DNA of 64,000 bases. Source: Proluteimonas flavola (GTDB lineage: Bacteria > Pseudomonadota > Gammaproteobacteria > Xanthomonadales > Xanthomonadaceae). How positions within the stretch are numbered: the first letter of the stretch is position 1; each line of letters begins with the position of its first letter. The stretch is from positions 32,810 through 96,809 of the forward strand of contig NZ_JAIWPU010000027.1 of the NCBI RefSeq assembly GCF_021191705.1, written 5' to 3'. Of the stretch, positions 1 through 9,153 are shown piece after piece. The translations under genes and the position numbers were made by a program. The notes under the pieces are model-generated. The model saw nothing but the letters and a program-made list of their open reading frames with translations. It ran no database searches and had not been told where the DNA came from.

Positions 1-3000
1 TCCGCCAGCGCGATGGTCAGCAGCCGCCGCACGCCCTGCGGATGCAGGCGCCGCGCATGCGCGGCATCGGCGTGGACCGCCAGCGATGCACTGTCGCCGT
101 CGTCCTGCAGTGCGGGATACGCCGGCAGACCGCCGGCACCGGGGATCGAGACCGGCACCGGCGTCTCCGGAAACGCGGTCAACCCGCCTTGCTGCAGGCC
201 GTCTGCGGCATGCGACGCGAACGCACGCGCGGCGCGTTCGCCGAAACGGCGGCGCAACTCGTCGAGGTCGCGTGATTCGGCGAGCACCGTGGCGCCCTTG
301 CGGTCGCGTCCCGTGTCGACCAGGCGCAGGTTCGCGCGCAGATGCGGCTCCAGCGCCGCCTCGTCGAAATCCGACGCTGCGATGTCCACGCCGGCGAGCT
401 TCTTCAGGAACCGCGCCATGGTACCGGTGAACGCGTCGGCATCGCCGCCCTGCCAGGCCTGCGCGAATGCGCGCGCGAAGTCCGGCGCAGGCACGAAGTT
501 GCGGCGCTGCGCCTTGGGCAGACCGCGGATCAAGGCCGCTGCCTTGTCCTCGACGAAGCCCGGCGCCAGCCACGACAGCCGCACCGGATCGATCGCATTG
601 AGCAGGTGCAGCGGCACCGACACGGTCATGCCGTCATCGACCGCGCCGGGCTCGAACCGGTACGACACCGCGAGCCGCGCATCGCCGAGCGCGATGAAGG
701 CCGGGAACAGGTCGGCGTCCACGCCATCGGCGACGAGCAGATCGTCGCGGCTCCACGCCAGCGCCTGCTTCGCGGCATCCGGCGCCTTGCGCCACCACGC
801 GTCCAGCGCCTGCGCCGACAGCACATCTGCCGGCAATCGCTGCCCATACCACTGCGCCATCCAGTCCTCGTCGACGACGAGGCCGGACCGGCGCTGCTTC
901 GCTTCTTCCTCGCGTGCGCGCTCGAGCGTGCGCAGGTTGCGTTCGACGACGTTGGCGCGCGTGTTGATCTCGCCGGTCACCAGCCCATCGCGCAGGAACA
1001 GCGCGCGCGACTCGTCCGGGTACAGCCGTCCGTAGTCGACCGGCTTCTTCGGTGCCAGCACGAGGCCGAACAGGCTGATCTGCTCGCTGCCGACCACGCG
1101 CCCCTGCGAACGCGACCAGCGCGGATCGTGATGGCGGCGCGCCAGCAGATGATCGAGCTCGGCGATGACCCAGTCCGGCTCGATCGCGGCATTGGTCAGC
1201 GACCAGACCTTCTCGGTGTCGAGCAGCGTCGCCGACAGCACCCAAGGCGGCGGCTTCTTCGACAGCGGCGAACCGGGAAACAGCTGGAAGCGCCGTCCAC
1301 GCGGACCTTCGTACTGGCCGGACACGCGGCCACCGCCACCGGGATCGGCGCGATGGCCGACCTGGGTCGGCAGGCCGGCGATCAGCGCACGATGCAGCGC
1401 GATGTAGGCCGCGGCTTCTGCACGCGCCGCAGCACGCGGATCGGCGTCCACGGCATTGTCGCGGGCCTCGATCGACCAGCCCAGATCCTCGCACTGCAGC
1501 CGCAGCTGGCGGTGCAGCTCGCGCCACTCGCGCATGCGCAGGAAGCCGAGGAAATTGCGGTCGCACCACTTGCGCAGCTGCGACTGCGTGAGGTCGGCAT
1601 GCGCCTGCCGGTAGCCGTCCCACAGCTTCACGATGCCGACGAACTCGGATTTCGGATCGGCGAACTGCGCGTGCGCCGCATCGGCCGCGCCGCGCTGGTC
1701 CGACGGCCGCTCGCGCGGATCCTGGATGCCGAGGAACGAGGTGATCGCGAGCATCGCGTCGAGGCAGCCATGCGCGTGCGCGGCGACCAGCATGCGCGCG
1801 AGCTTGGCGTCGACCGGCAGCTTCGCCATCGTGCGGCCGGTCGCGGTGAGCCTGCGCTCGCCATCGATCGCGCCGAGTTCGGCCAGCTGCTGCCAGCCGT
1901 CGGCGACCGCGCGCGGGTCCGGCGGCTCGACGAAGGGGAAGGATTCGATGTCGCCCAGGCCCAGGGAGAGCATGCGCAGGATCACGCCCGACAGCGACGC
2001 ACGCCGGATCTCGGGATCGGTATACGGCGGGCGCGATGCGAAGTCCGCCTCCGAGAACACACGGAAGCAGGTACCCGGCGCGATGCGGCCGCAGCGGCCC
2101 TTGCGCTGATCGGCGCTGGCCTGGCTGACCGGTTCGATGTGCAGGCGGTCGAGCTTCTGCCGCGGGCTGTAGCGCTTGACGCGCGCGAGCCCGGGATCGA
2201 CGACGTAGTGGATGCGCGGCACCGTCAGCGAGGTCTCGGCGACGTTCGTGGCGAGCACGATGCGCCGCTGCGGGCCAGGATTGAACACGCGGTCCTGGTC
2301 CTTGGCCGACAGCCGCGCGTACAGCGGCAACACTTCGGTATGGCGGTATTTGCGGCGCTCCAGCGCCTGGTGCGCGTCGCGGATCTCGCGCTCGCCGGGC
2401 AGGAAGACCAGCGTGTCGCCGGTGCCGCGGAGCTGCATGATCTCGTCGCAGACCGACACGATGCCGTCGAGCACCGAAGTGGGGTCAGCGTCATTTTCCC
2501 GCTTCGATCCCTTGCGATCCGACGCATCCTCCCGGGAAAGCGACTCCGGCCCCAAAGGCCGGTAGCGCACCTCGACCGGAAAGCCGCGGCCCTCGACATC
2601 GACCACCGGCGCGCCGTCGAAATGTTCGGCGAAGCGCGCGGTGTCGATCGTCGCCGAGGTCACGATCAGCTTGAGATCCGGGCGCCGGCCGAGCAGCTGC
2701 TTCAGATAGCCCAGCAGGAAATCGATGTTGAGACTGCGCTCGTGCGCTTCGTCGATGATGATGGTGTCGTAGGCCGACAGCCAGCGGTCGGAGGCGATCT
2801 CCGCCAGCAGGATGCCGTCGGTCATGAACTTGATCGCGGTCGCGTCGCTGACGTTGTCGCTGAAGCGGACCTGGTAGCCGACCGCACCGCCGCTCGGCAC
2901 CCGCAGTTCCTCGGCGACGCGCCGGGCGACGGTGCGCGCGGCGATGCGGCGCGGCTGGGTGCAGCCGATCATGCCGGCAGCGCCGCGGCCCGCGGCCAGG

Positions 3001-3347
3001 CACAGCTTCGGCAACTGCGTGGTCTTGCCCGAGCCGGTCTCGCCGGCGACCACGACGACCTGGTGCGCACGGATCAGCCGGACGATCTCCTCGGCCTTGC
3101 CGGCGATCGGCAGCACCGGATCGACATCGGCGCGTGGCAATTGCGCCTCGCGCGCCAGCCGCTGCCGGACGGACGCCTGCAGTCGGGTCTCGAACGCCTC
3201 GCGCGCTGCCGCATCGCCGGGCGCGCGCCGCCAGCGGCCCAGCAATCCGAGCAGGCGGCCGCGGTCGCGCGTCGACGCGGTTTCGATCGCGGCCTGCGCG
3301 TGCTTGAGCGCGCCGCTCACCGCCTTGTCACTGGAATGCTGCGTCAC
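1..3347 (-). CDS. hrpA: ATP-dependent RNA helicase HrpA (3' end beyond the window)
   Basis: DEAH-box helicase involved in rescue of stalled ribosomes and mRNA processing. Reading the minus strand from a GTG at 3347 gives an open frame of at least 1115 codons that leaves the window at position 1. An in-frame stop lies just upstream of this GTG. Visible motifs are Walker A GETGSGKTT near residues 102-110, DEAH near 199-202 and SAT near 231-233, preceded by the basic N-terminal region usual for HrpA. E. coli HrpA is about 1300 residues, so roughly 200 C-terminal residues are missing here. Residues about 264-291 are an unusual insertion encoded by a palindromic repeat (see the repeat at 2480). 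Divergent from dps across an 84-bp gap. Confidence 0.93.
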   Translation of the reverse strand, partial: MTQHSSDKAVSGALKHAQAAIETASTRDRGRLLGLLGRWRRAPGDAAAREAFETRLQASVRQRLAREAQLPRADVDPVLPIAGKAEEIVRLIRAHQVVVVAGETGSGKTTQLPKLCLAAGRGAAGMIGCTQPRRIAARTVARRVAEELRVPSGGAVGYQVRFSDNVSDATAIKFMTDGILLAEIASDRWLSAYDTIIIDEAHERSLNIDFLLGYLKQLLGRRPDLKLIVTSATIDTARFAEHFDGAPVVDVEGRGFPVEVRYRPLGPESLSREDASDRKGSKRENDADPTSVLDGIVSVCDEIMQLRGTGDTLVFLPGEREIRDAHQALERRKYRHTEVLPLYARLSAKDQDRVFNPGPQRRIVLATNVAETSLTVPRIHYVVDPGLARVKRYSPRQKLDRLHIEPVSQASADQRKGRCGRIAPGTCFRVFSEADFASRPPYTDPEIRRASLSGVILRMLSLGLGDIESFPFVEPPDPRAVADGWQQLAELGAIDGERRLTATGRTMAKLPVDAKLARMLVAAHAHGCLDAMLAITSFLGIQDPRERPSDQRGAADAAHAQFADPKSEFVGIVKLWDGYRQAHADLTQSQLRKWCDRNFLGFLRMREWRELHRQLRLQCEDLGWSIEARDNAVDADPRAAARAEAAAYIALHRALIAGLPTQVGHRADPGGGGRVSGQYEGPRGRRFQLFPGSPLSKKPPPWVLSATLLDTEKVWSLTNAAIEPDWVIAELDHLLARRHHDPRWSRSQGRVVGSEQISLFGLVLAPKKPVDYGRLYPDESRALFLRDGLVTGEINTRANVVERNLRTLERAREEEAKQRRSGLVVDEDWMAQWYGQRLPADVLSAQALDAWWRKAPDAAKQALAWSRDDLLVADGVDADLFPAFIALGDARLAVSYRFEPGAVDDGMTVSVPLHLLNAIDPVRLSWLAPGFVEDKAAALIRGLPKAQRRNFVPAPDFARAFAQAWQGGDADAFTGTMARFLKKLAGVDIAASDFDEAALEPHLRANLRLVDTGRDRKGATVLAESRDLDELRRRFGERAARAFASHAADGLQQGGLTAFPETPVPVSIPGAGGLPAYPALQDDGDSASLAVHADAAHARRLHPQGVRRLLTIALA
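2480..2554. repeat. REP-like palindromic element inserted in frame inside hrpA
   Basis: About 75 bp with imperfect inverted ends: GGGGTCAGCGTCATTTTCCC on the left, and GGGGCCGGAGTCGCTTTCCC reading in from the right on the other strand. The GGGGTCAG...TTTCCCG pattern resembles REP elements mobilised by RAYT-type transposases in Xanthomonadaceae; that link is from memory of the family, not a search. The length is a multiple of three, and hrpA stays open through it, gaining about 25 hydrophilic residues between EVRYRPL and VLDGIVSV. Confidence 0.6.
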
Positions 3348-3431
3348 GCCCTGAACCCGCCCTCAAGTCACATCTCCACAACGGATGCGCCATTATTGTG
3401 AGCGCAATTCCCTCACCACCGGAGTCCTGCC

Positions 3432-3998
3432 ATGGCCAAGGCCAAGCCGAGCAAACCCAAGAAATCCTCAACGGCACCGGTCGCACCGGCTGTCGCCTCG
3501 CCCGACGCGCAGTCGAAGGCGCCGGCGATCGATATCGGGATCAGCGATGCCGATCGCAAGGCGGTCGCCCAGCATCTGTCGGTGTTCCTCGCCGATGCCT
3601 ACACGCTGTATCTCAAGACCCACAATTTCCACTGGAACGTCACCGGGCCGATGTTCAACGCCCTGCACGTGATGTTCGAGGGCCAGTACACCGAACAGTG
3701 GAACGCGCTGGACGAGATCGCCGAGCGCATCCGCGCGCTGGGCTACAACGCGCCGGGTTCGTACGGCGAGTTCATCGAACTGTCGTCGATCCAGGAAGAG
3801 CCGGGCCTGGAAAAGGCGCCGGACTGGCGCGAGATGGTGCGCCAACTGGTCGTCGGCAACGAGGCCGTCTGCCGCAGCGCGCGCAAGGCGCTGGATGTGG
3901 CCGACGACGCCGACGACGATCCGACCGAGGACCTGCTGACCCAGCGCCTGCAGACCCACGAGAAGAACGCCTGGATGCTGCGCTCGCTGCTGCAGTAA
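3432..3998 (+). CDS. dps: Dps-family DNA-binding ferritin-like protein
   Basis: 188-residue Dps-type miniferritin that stores iron, consumes peroxide and compacts DNA in starved or stressed cells. Inter-subunit ferroxidase ligands typical of Dps are visible: H67 in HWN, H79 and E83 in ALHVMFEG, and D94 and E98 in LDEIAE. A Lys/Pro/Ala-rich N-terminal tail of about 30 residues fits the flexible DNA-binding tails of some Dps proteins. The ATG at 3432 is preceded by GGAG at good spacing. Single gene, divergent from hrpA, with a strong hairpin terminator immediately downstream. Confidence 0.93.
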   Translation: MAKAKPSKPKKSSTAPVAPAVASPDAQSKAPAIDIGISDADRKAVAQHLSVFLADAYTLYLKTHNFHWNVTGPMFNALHVMFEGQYTEQWNALDEIAERIRALGYNAPGSYGEFIELSSIQEEPGLEKAPDWREMVRQLVVGNEAVCRSARKALDVADDADDDPTEDLLTQRLQTHEKNAWMLRSLLQ

Positions 3999-4016
3999 GC
4001 CTCGCATCACGCTTCA

Positions 4017-4050
4017 CGAAAACGCCCGGCATTGCCGGGCGTTCTTCGTT
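4017..4050 (+). terminator. Rho-independent terminator of dps
   Basis: AACGCCCGGCATTGCCGGGCGTT hairpin at about 4021-4042, followed by a T-rich run (CTTCGTTTTC), 20 bases after the dps stop. Confidence 0.8.
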
Positions 4051-4066
4051 TTCGGCACATTCCCGT

Positions 4067-4214
<148 letters not shown>

Positions 4215-4278
4215 AGAACGGAATCGAGGGTCGGGTGATTTTTGCGGAGCAGGTCCGTTCCGGGCGCGTGAACGGGGC

Positions 4279-5652
4279 TCAGGCCGCCCGCGGCGGCTCC
4301 GGCGCATCGTCCTCGCCGCGCGAGACCAGCGCGGCGATGCCGAGATCGCCGGTCACGTTGACCGTGGTCCGGCACATGTCGAGGAAATGGTTGACGCCCA
4401 GCACCAGGCCGATGCCTTCGGCCGGCACGCCGACCATCGTGCAGATCAGCGCCACCACCGGCAGCGAGCCGGACGGCACGCCGGCCGTGCCGATGCCGCC
4501 GAGGATGCAGACCAGCATCACCAGTACCTGCTGCCAGATCGACAGGTCCACGCCGAAGAACTGCGCCAGGAAGATCACCGTGACGCCTTCGAACAGCGCG
4601 GTGCCGTTCTGGTTGGCGGTCGCGCCGACGGTCAGCACGAAGCGCGACACCTTGCGCGGAAGCTTGAGGTTCTCGTCGGCGACACGCAGCGCGGTCGGTA
4701 GCGTGGCGTTGCTCGATGCCGTCGAGAACGCCATCAGCATCGCTTCCTGCACGCTGCGGAAGAACGCCAGCGGCGACCAGCCGCCGACGAGCTTCAATGC
4801 CAGCGAATACGTCACCAGCATGTGCAGCGCCAGCGCGCCGACCACCACCAGCACATAGGCGCCCAGGCGCAGCAGCAGATCCCAGCCGAACAGCACCGCC
4901 AGGTTGAACATGAAGCAGAACACCGCGACCGGCGCCAGACGGATGACGAGGCCGATCAGCGTCATCGACACTTCGAACAGGCCTTCGATGCCGCGCTTAA
5001 GCGTCGCGGTGGCCTCGGACTTCGTCAGCACCAGGCCGATGCCGAACATCAGCGCGAAGAACATCAGCGCGAGGATGTTGGCGTTGTCCGACGCCGCGCC
5101 CACCGCATTCTGCGGCACGATCGACAGCAGCATCTCCATCCCGGTCGCGCCGGTCCGGCTGTCGTGCACGATCGCCGCCGTGCGCTGCGCGCTTTCGGCC
5201 AGCAACTGCTGCGCGAGCGCGGGATCCACCCCGTCGCCGGGCCGGAACAGGTTCACCATCACCAGGCCCAGCAGCACCGCCAGACCCGAGAGCACCACCG
5301 TCCACGCCAGCGTGCGCCAGCCGATGCGGCCCAGCGCGGCGACATCGCCCATCTCCGAGACGCCGACGACGAGCGCGGAGAACAGCAGCGGCACGATCAG
5401 CATGAAGATCAGGCTGAGGAACAGCGTGCCCAGCGGCTCGGTGACCCAGGCGACGAAACTCTCGACGACCGGCCGGCACTGCCAGCCCGGATCGGCGCCG
5501 GTGCAGGCGGCCGATGTCGGGTCCGCGAGCGTCCATGCGGTCAGGCCAGTGTAGTGCGCCACCAGGCCGAGCCCGAGGCCGGCGACGAAGCCGATCGCGA
5601 TCTTCCAGTGCAGCGGCATGCGTGAACGTGCAGGGGCGCCGGAATCGGCCAT
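4279..5652 (-). CDS. Dicarboxylate/amino acid:cation symporter (DAACS family)
   Basis: 457-residue integral membrane transporter of the SDF/DAACS family (GltP/DctA type), which takes up acidic amino acids or C4-dicarboxylates with Na+ or H+. Family signatures are present: the serine-containing re-entrant loop FSTASSNATLPTAL, the cation and substrate motif GATANQNGTALFEG, and the second hairpin GGIGTAGVPSGS. Multiple hydrophobic segments run through the protein. The ATG at 5652 (MADSGAPARS) is preferred to upstream in-frame starts because the added N-terminus would be Arg/Ala-rich low-complexity sequence antisense to batD. Substrate cannot be told from sequence. Tail to tail with dps. Confidence 0.85.
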   Translation of the reverse strand: MADSGAPARSRMPLHWKIAIGFVAGLGLGLVAHYTGLTAWTLADPTSAACTGADPGWQCRPVVESFVAWVTEPLGTLFLSLIFMLIVPLLFSALVVGVSEMGDVAALGRIGWRTLAWTVVLSGLAVLLGLVMVNLFRPGDGVDPALAQQLLAESAQRTAAIVHDSRTGATGMEMLLSIVPQNAVGAASDNANILALMFFALMFGIGLVLTKSEATATLKRGIEGLFEVSMTLIGLVIRLAPVAVFCFMFNLAVLFGWDLLLRLGAYVLVVVGALALHMLVTYSLALKLVGGWSPLAFFRSVQEAMLMAFSTASSNATLPTALRVADENLKLPRKVSRFVLTVGATANQNGTALFEGVTVIFLAQFFGVDLSIWQQVLVMLVCILGGIGTAGVPSGSLPVVALICTMVGVPAEGIGLVLGVNHFLDMCRTTVNVTGDLGIAALVSRGEDDAPEPPRAA

Positions 5653-5698
5653 GGTGTGGAGACCGCGGGAAAGCGCGGAGGCTAGCAGGAAGCAGGCT

Positions 5699-7408
5699 TC
5701 AGCGGCGCGGGTACAGCGGCGGCAGGTCGGGACCGCGCGGCGCACGAGAAGGCGCATCGCGCCACGACGCGCCGCCGCGGAACGCCGCGCGCAGCGCCTG
5801 ACGCGCGCCGGGCAGGTCGCCTCCGGTCCAGCGCGCCCGCTGCCAGAGGCCGACGGCGTCGCGCTGGGCGGGTGCATCGAGACGGGCCGTCAGCGTGTCG
5901 AGATCCGCCGCTGGCGGGTCGGGCAAGGCGCGCAAGGCGGCTTCGACCTCGGCCGGCTCGCCGGTCTGCAACACATGCATCAGGCGGCGATGCGCCTGGC
6001 CCGCCGTGCCGGCCGATTGCGGAAAAACCGGCGCGTCGCCGGGGGCCGCCGAAGCGACGCCTGCGCGTACCAGGCCGATCGGCTGCTGGCGGTACAGCCG
6101 CCATGCCAGCCACGCGGTCACGAGCCACAGTGCGGCGAACAGGGCAGCGAGCGCGGGCCAAAGATTCGAGCCACCAGCATCGGACGCTGTCTGGGAGGCT
6201 ATCGAAGCCACCGAATCGACTTCAGCTTGTGGCGCCGCACCGGTCCGCGCTTCGCCCGGCGCGACCGCCAGCGACACTGCAGGCGGGCCGCTCGTGCGCG
6301 CCGCGCCGGCGCGCACGTCCCACCAGGCGATGCGCGGACCGGGCACCTGCACGCTGCCCTCGGCGCGCGGCACCACCGAATAACGGCGGGTCAGCCGCAC
6401 CCGCGGCCGGCCGTCCTCGAAACTCTCGTCGTACTGCGGCGGCTCCGCGAACACCTGCGCGCCCTGCAACGGCGGCAGCCCGATCTCCGGCAACTGCGTG
6501 CCCACCGCGCCATCGAACACCGCCTCCAGCACGAACGTGCTGGCTTCACCCGCGCGGCCTTGCGTCGGCGCGTCCAGCCAGCGCGCCTGCACGCCAGACA
6601 GCGGCAGCCAGGGCTGCGGCGCGTTCGCGGGCATCGCGCGCACGTCGAGCACGCGGGGCGGCCCGTTCGCCGACAGCTCGCGCGGTCCGCGATTGAACAC
6701 GTCGTCGAACATGCCGCCGCCGGCGCCGCGCCCTTCGAAGCGGGCGCCGGGAATCGACAGCGTGCCGCTGCGCTCGGGCACGATCTGGTAGCGGCGCTCG
6801 ACCACGCTGTAGCGGCGCCCGTCGATGTCGCGGCTGTACTGCACGTCGCTGCCGATGCGCTGAATCGACGCGCCCTCGGGCGAGGGCTGGTCGAGGCTGC
6901 CCGACACCAGCGGCGTCGCGTAGTACAGCCGCAGCACATAGCCCACCGACTGCTGCACGTACGGCGACTGCACGTCGACGTCCGCTTCGATGAAGGCCGG
7001 CGCACCGCCGCGCGCGACAGTGACGGCGGCCGGCGCCACGCTGAGCGACAGCGGCGCGGTGCGTGCACCGCCGACCTGCAATGCCGGCACCGTGAGCACG
7101 CCTTCGCGACGCGGACGCAGGGCCACACCGAACAGCGAACGCGTGACGCGGCGGCCATTGGTGATCTCGACCTGGCGCCGGCTGGTGTGGCCGCTGACAT
7201 CGAAATCGCGCGCCAGCGGCGCCCAGTCGGGCGCGTCGCCGGTGCCGTCGGTTTCGACGTTGAGCGTCGTCGTCTCGCCGAATGCGATGCGGTCGCGGTC
7301 CAGCCACGCGCGGGTCTGCGCCTGCGCGACGCCGACCAGGCACGACAGCATCAGCATCGCGACGATCCAAATCGCGGATCGCACGCCCTTCGAACGCACA
7401 GCCTTCAT
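5699..7408 (-). CDS. BatD family protein
   Basis: 569 residues with an N-terminal signal peptide (hydrophobic stretch to about residue 30, AQAQ cleavage region), a large beta-rich periplasmic region and a C-terminal membrane span around residues 415-440 followed by a basic cytoplasmic tail. This is the architecture of BatD (oxygen tolerance) proteins encoded beside MoxR ATPases and VWA proteins. It is the last gene of the moxR-bat operon, and its ATG overlaps the batB stop by four bases (ATGA). The biochemical role is unknown; MoxR/Bat systems are thought to act in folding or assembly of envelope complexes. Confidence 0.85.
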   Translation of the reverse strand: MKAVRSKGVRSAIWIVAMLMLSCLVGVAQAQTRAWLDRDRIAFGETTTLNVETDGTGDAPDWAPLARDFDVSGHTSRRQVEITNGRRVTRSLFGVALRPRREGVLTVPALQVGGARTAPLSLSVAPAAVTVARGGAPAFIEADVDVQSPYVQQSVGYVLRLYYATPLVSGSLDQPSPEGASIQRIGSDVQYSRDIDGRRYSVVERRYQIVPERSGTLSIPGARFEGRGAGGGMFDDVFNRGPRELSANGPPRVLDVRAMPANAPQPWLPLSGVQARWLDAPTQGRAGEASTFVLEAVFDGAVGTQLPEIGLPPLQGAQVFAEPPQYDESFEDGRPRVRLTRRYSVVPRAEGSVQVPGPRIAWWDVRAGAARTSGPPAVSLAVAPGEARTGAAPQAEVDSVASIASQTASDAGGSNLWPALAALFAALWLVTAWLAWRLYRQQPIGLVRAGVASAAPGDAPVFPQSAGTAGQAHRRLMHVLQTGEPAEVEAALRALPDPPAADLDTLTARLDAPAQRDAVGLWQRARWTGGDLPGARQALRAAFRGGASWRDAPSRAPRGPDLPPLYPRR

Positions 7409-9153
7409 CGATCGCCTCCCGTTGCGCGCCGTTCGTGCTCGAGCCGGAACTTGGCCCGCAGCAATCCACCCGGATCGTCCGGCACCCGCCGCAGCCAGGC
7501 CGCATTCGCCTGCTCGCGTTCGTCGCCGGTATCGCCGCCCGGCATGCCGGCGTCCGATGCGTCTTCGCCGGACGGGTCCGGCCGACCATCGAGTGCGCGC
7601 TGCATCCGTTCGCGCTGCTCCGCATCGGCGTCGCGCTGCGCCTGTGCGCCGGCCGGCGGCGTAGTGTCGGATTCCTGCGGTTCCGGATCGTCCGGCGGCG
7701 GACGCGTGTCGCCCTGCCCTTGCGCATCGCCGGGCTGACGCTCCGCCGGATCGCCTGCGTCGCCCGGGGTCGGCTGACTGTCACCGTCGCGCGGCGTCTG
7801 CGGCGCGCGTGGATCCTGTCCCGGCCCGGGCGGCGGCTTGCGATTGCGCGCCGCCTCGACGGCGGCGCGGTTGGCCTGCGCATCGGCCATGCCCGGCTGC
7901 TGCGACAACGCCTCGTCATAGGCCGCGATCGCATCGTCGAACCGGCCCAGCCGCGCCAGCGCATTGCCGCGGTTGTAGGCGGCGTCGGCACCCGGCAATC
8001 CGGTCCAGGCCTTCAGCGCCTCGTCGTAGCGCTCGCCGCGATAGGCCGAGGCGCCCTCACGCATCCGGCCGTCCGCCACCTGGTCGGCGCGCTGCCAGGG
8101 CGTCGCGGCCGGCGGCTGCGCATGTGCGGGCACCGGCAGCAGCGCCGGCAACAGGACGAGCACGGCCACGCAGGCGAAGCCCGAACCGCGGCGGAAGGCC
8201 AGCAGCACCAGCGCGAGCAGCGGCAGCACCAGCCAGTAGCCCTCGTCGAGCACCCGGCGCACGCCTGCATCGCTGCGCGCAGACGCTGCGCCTGCAGTCG
8301 TCTCCGGCGTCAACACGCCGAGTGCACGCAGATCGCCGTCGTCGATCGACAGCGCGTGGTAGCGCCCCTCGCCGGCGACCGCGAGCGCGCGCAGCGCGAC
8401 CGCATCCAGGCGTGCATGCGCGAGCGCGCCGTCGGCATCGCGATAGGCCGCGCCGGCCGCGCTACCGAGCCCGAGAACCGACACCCGGTAGCCCATGCGC
8501 GCGGCGAGGCCCGCTTCCGCGACCGCCGCCGTGTCCGCATCGCCGGTCACCAGCAGGATGTCGCCGCGCAGCGCCTGTCCCTGCCGCAGCAGACGCGTCG
8601 CATGCGCGATCGCACGGTCCGCGCGCTGACCATCGACCGGCATGATCTCCGGCGCCAGCGCATCGAGATACAGCGCCACGTTGCGCGCGTCGTCGGTCAG
8701 CGGTGCGACGGTGAAGGCATCGTCGGCGTAGGCCACCAGCGCCACCTGTCCCGCGCCGCGCTCGGCCAGCAACTGCGAGAGCTTCGCGCGCGCCTGCAAC
8801 AGCCGCGAGGGCGGCAGGTCGCTGGCGGTACTCGCCGTCGACAGATCGATCGCCACGACCAGTGGCGCCATGCCCCGGGTGTCGAGCGGCACCGCGACCT
8901 CGCGCCAGCCCGGCCCGGCCAGTGCCAGGACCGCGAGCAGGCCCGCGAGCAGCCACGCGGCGAGTCCGAGCAGACCACGACGGTCCGGACGCGCTTCGAG
9001 CAGATGCGCCAGCAGATGCGGGTCCACCGCCTCGCGCCAGGCCTCGGCGCTGCGTCGACGACGCCACCAGATCCAGGCCAGAAACGGCAGCGCCAGCAGT
9101 GCCCACAGCCATACGGGACGCGCGAACTGCAATGCGTCGAAGGGCGGACTCAT
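7405..9153 (-). CDS. BatB-like VWA and TPR protein
   Basis: 582-residue membrane protein: two N-terminal membrane segments, a von Willebrand factor A domain at about 90-290, further membrane segments near 305-355, a TPR-like segment around 380-440 (REGASAYRGERYDEALKAW, then AAYNRGNALARLGRFDDA), and a long Pro/Asp/Gln-rich low-complexity tail. The fused VWA-TPR layout is seen in BatB/BatC fusions. The MIDAS motif reads DLSTA rather than DxSxS, so metal binding may be altered. The ATG at 9153 overlaps the batA stop by four bases. Alternative upstream in-frame starts would run into batA. Confidence 0.85.
   Translation of the reverse strand: MSPPFDALQFARPVWLWALLALPFLAWIWWRRRRSAEAWREAVDPHLLAHLLEARPDRRGLLGLAAWLLAGLLAVLALAGPGWREVAVPLDTRGMAPLVVAIDLSTASTASDLPPSRLLQARAKLSQLLAERGAGQVALVAYADDAFTVAPLTDDARNVALYLDALAPEIMPVDGQRADRAIAHATRLLRQGQALRGDILLVTGDADTAAVAEAGLAARMGYRVSVLGLGSAAGAAYRDADGALAHARLDAVALRALAVAGEGRYHALSIDDGDLRALGVLTPETTAGAASARSDAGVRRVLDEGYWLVLPLLALVLLAFRRGSGFACVAVLVLLPALLPVPAHAQPPAATPWQRADQVADGRMREGASAYRGERYDEALKAWTGLPGADAAYNRGNALARLGRFDDAIAAYDEALSQQPGMADAQANRAAVEAARNRKPPPGPGQDPRAPQTPRDGDSQPTPGDAGDPAERQPGDAQGQGDTRPPPDDPEPQESDTTPPAGAQAQRDADAEQRERMQRALDGRPDPSGEDASDAGMPGGDTGDEREQANAAWLRRVPDDPGGLLRAKFRLEHERRATGGDR

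Noticed and set aside
342..3401. Long plus-strand open frame opposite hrpA
   Set aside because: Arg/Gln/His-rich composition and exact overlap with the hrpA frame mark it as a high-GC antisense shadow; hrpA has all the helicase motifs.
3394..3409. ATTGTGAGCGCAATTC resembling a lac operator half
   Set aside because: Only one half of the operator matches, there is no lac gene or LacI-type regulator nearby, and one chance match in 64 kb is plausible.
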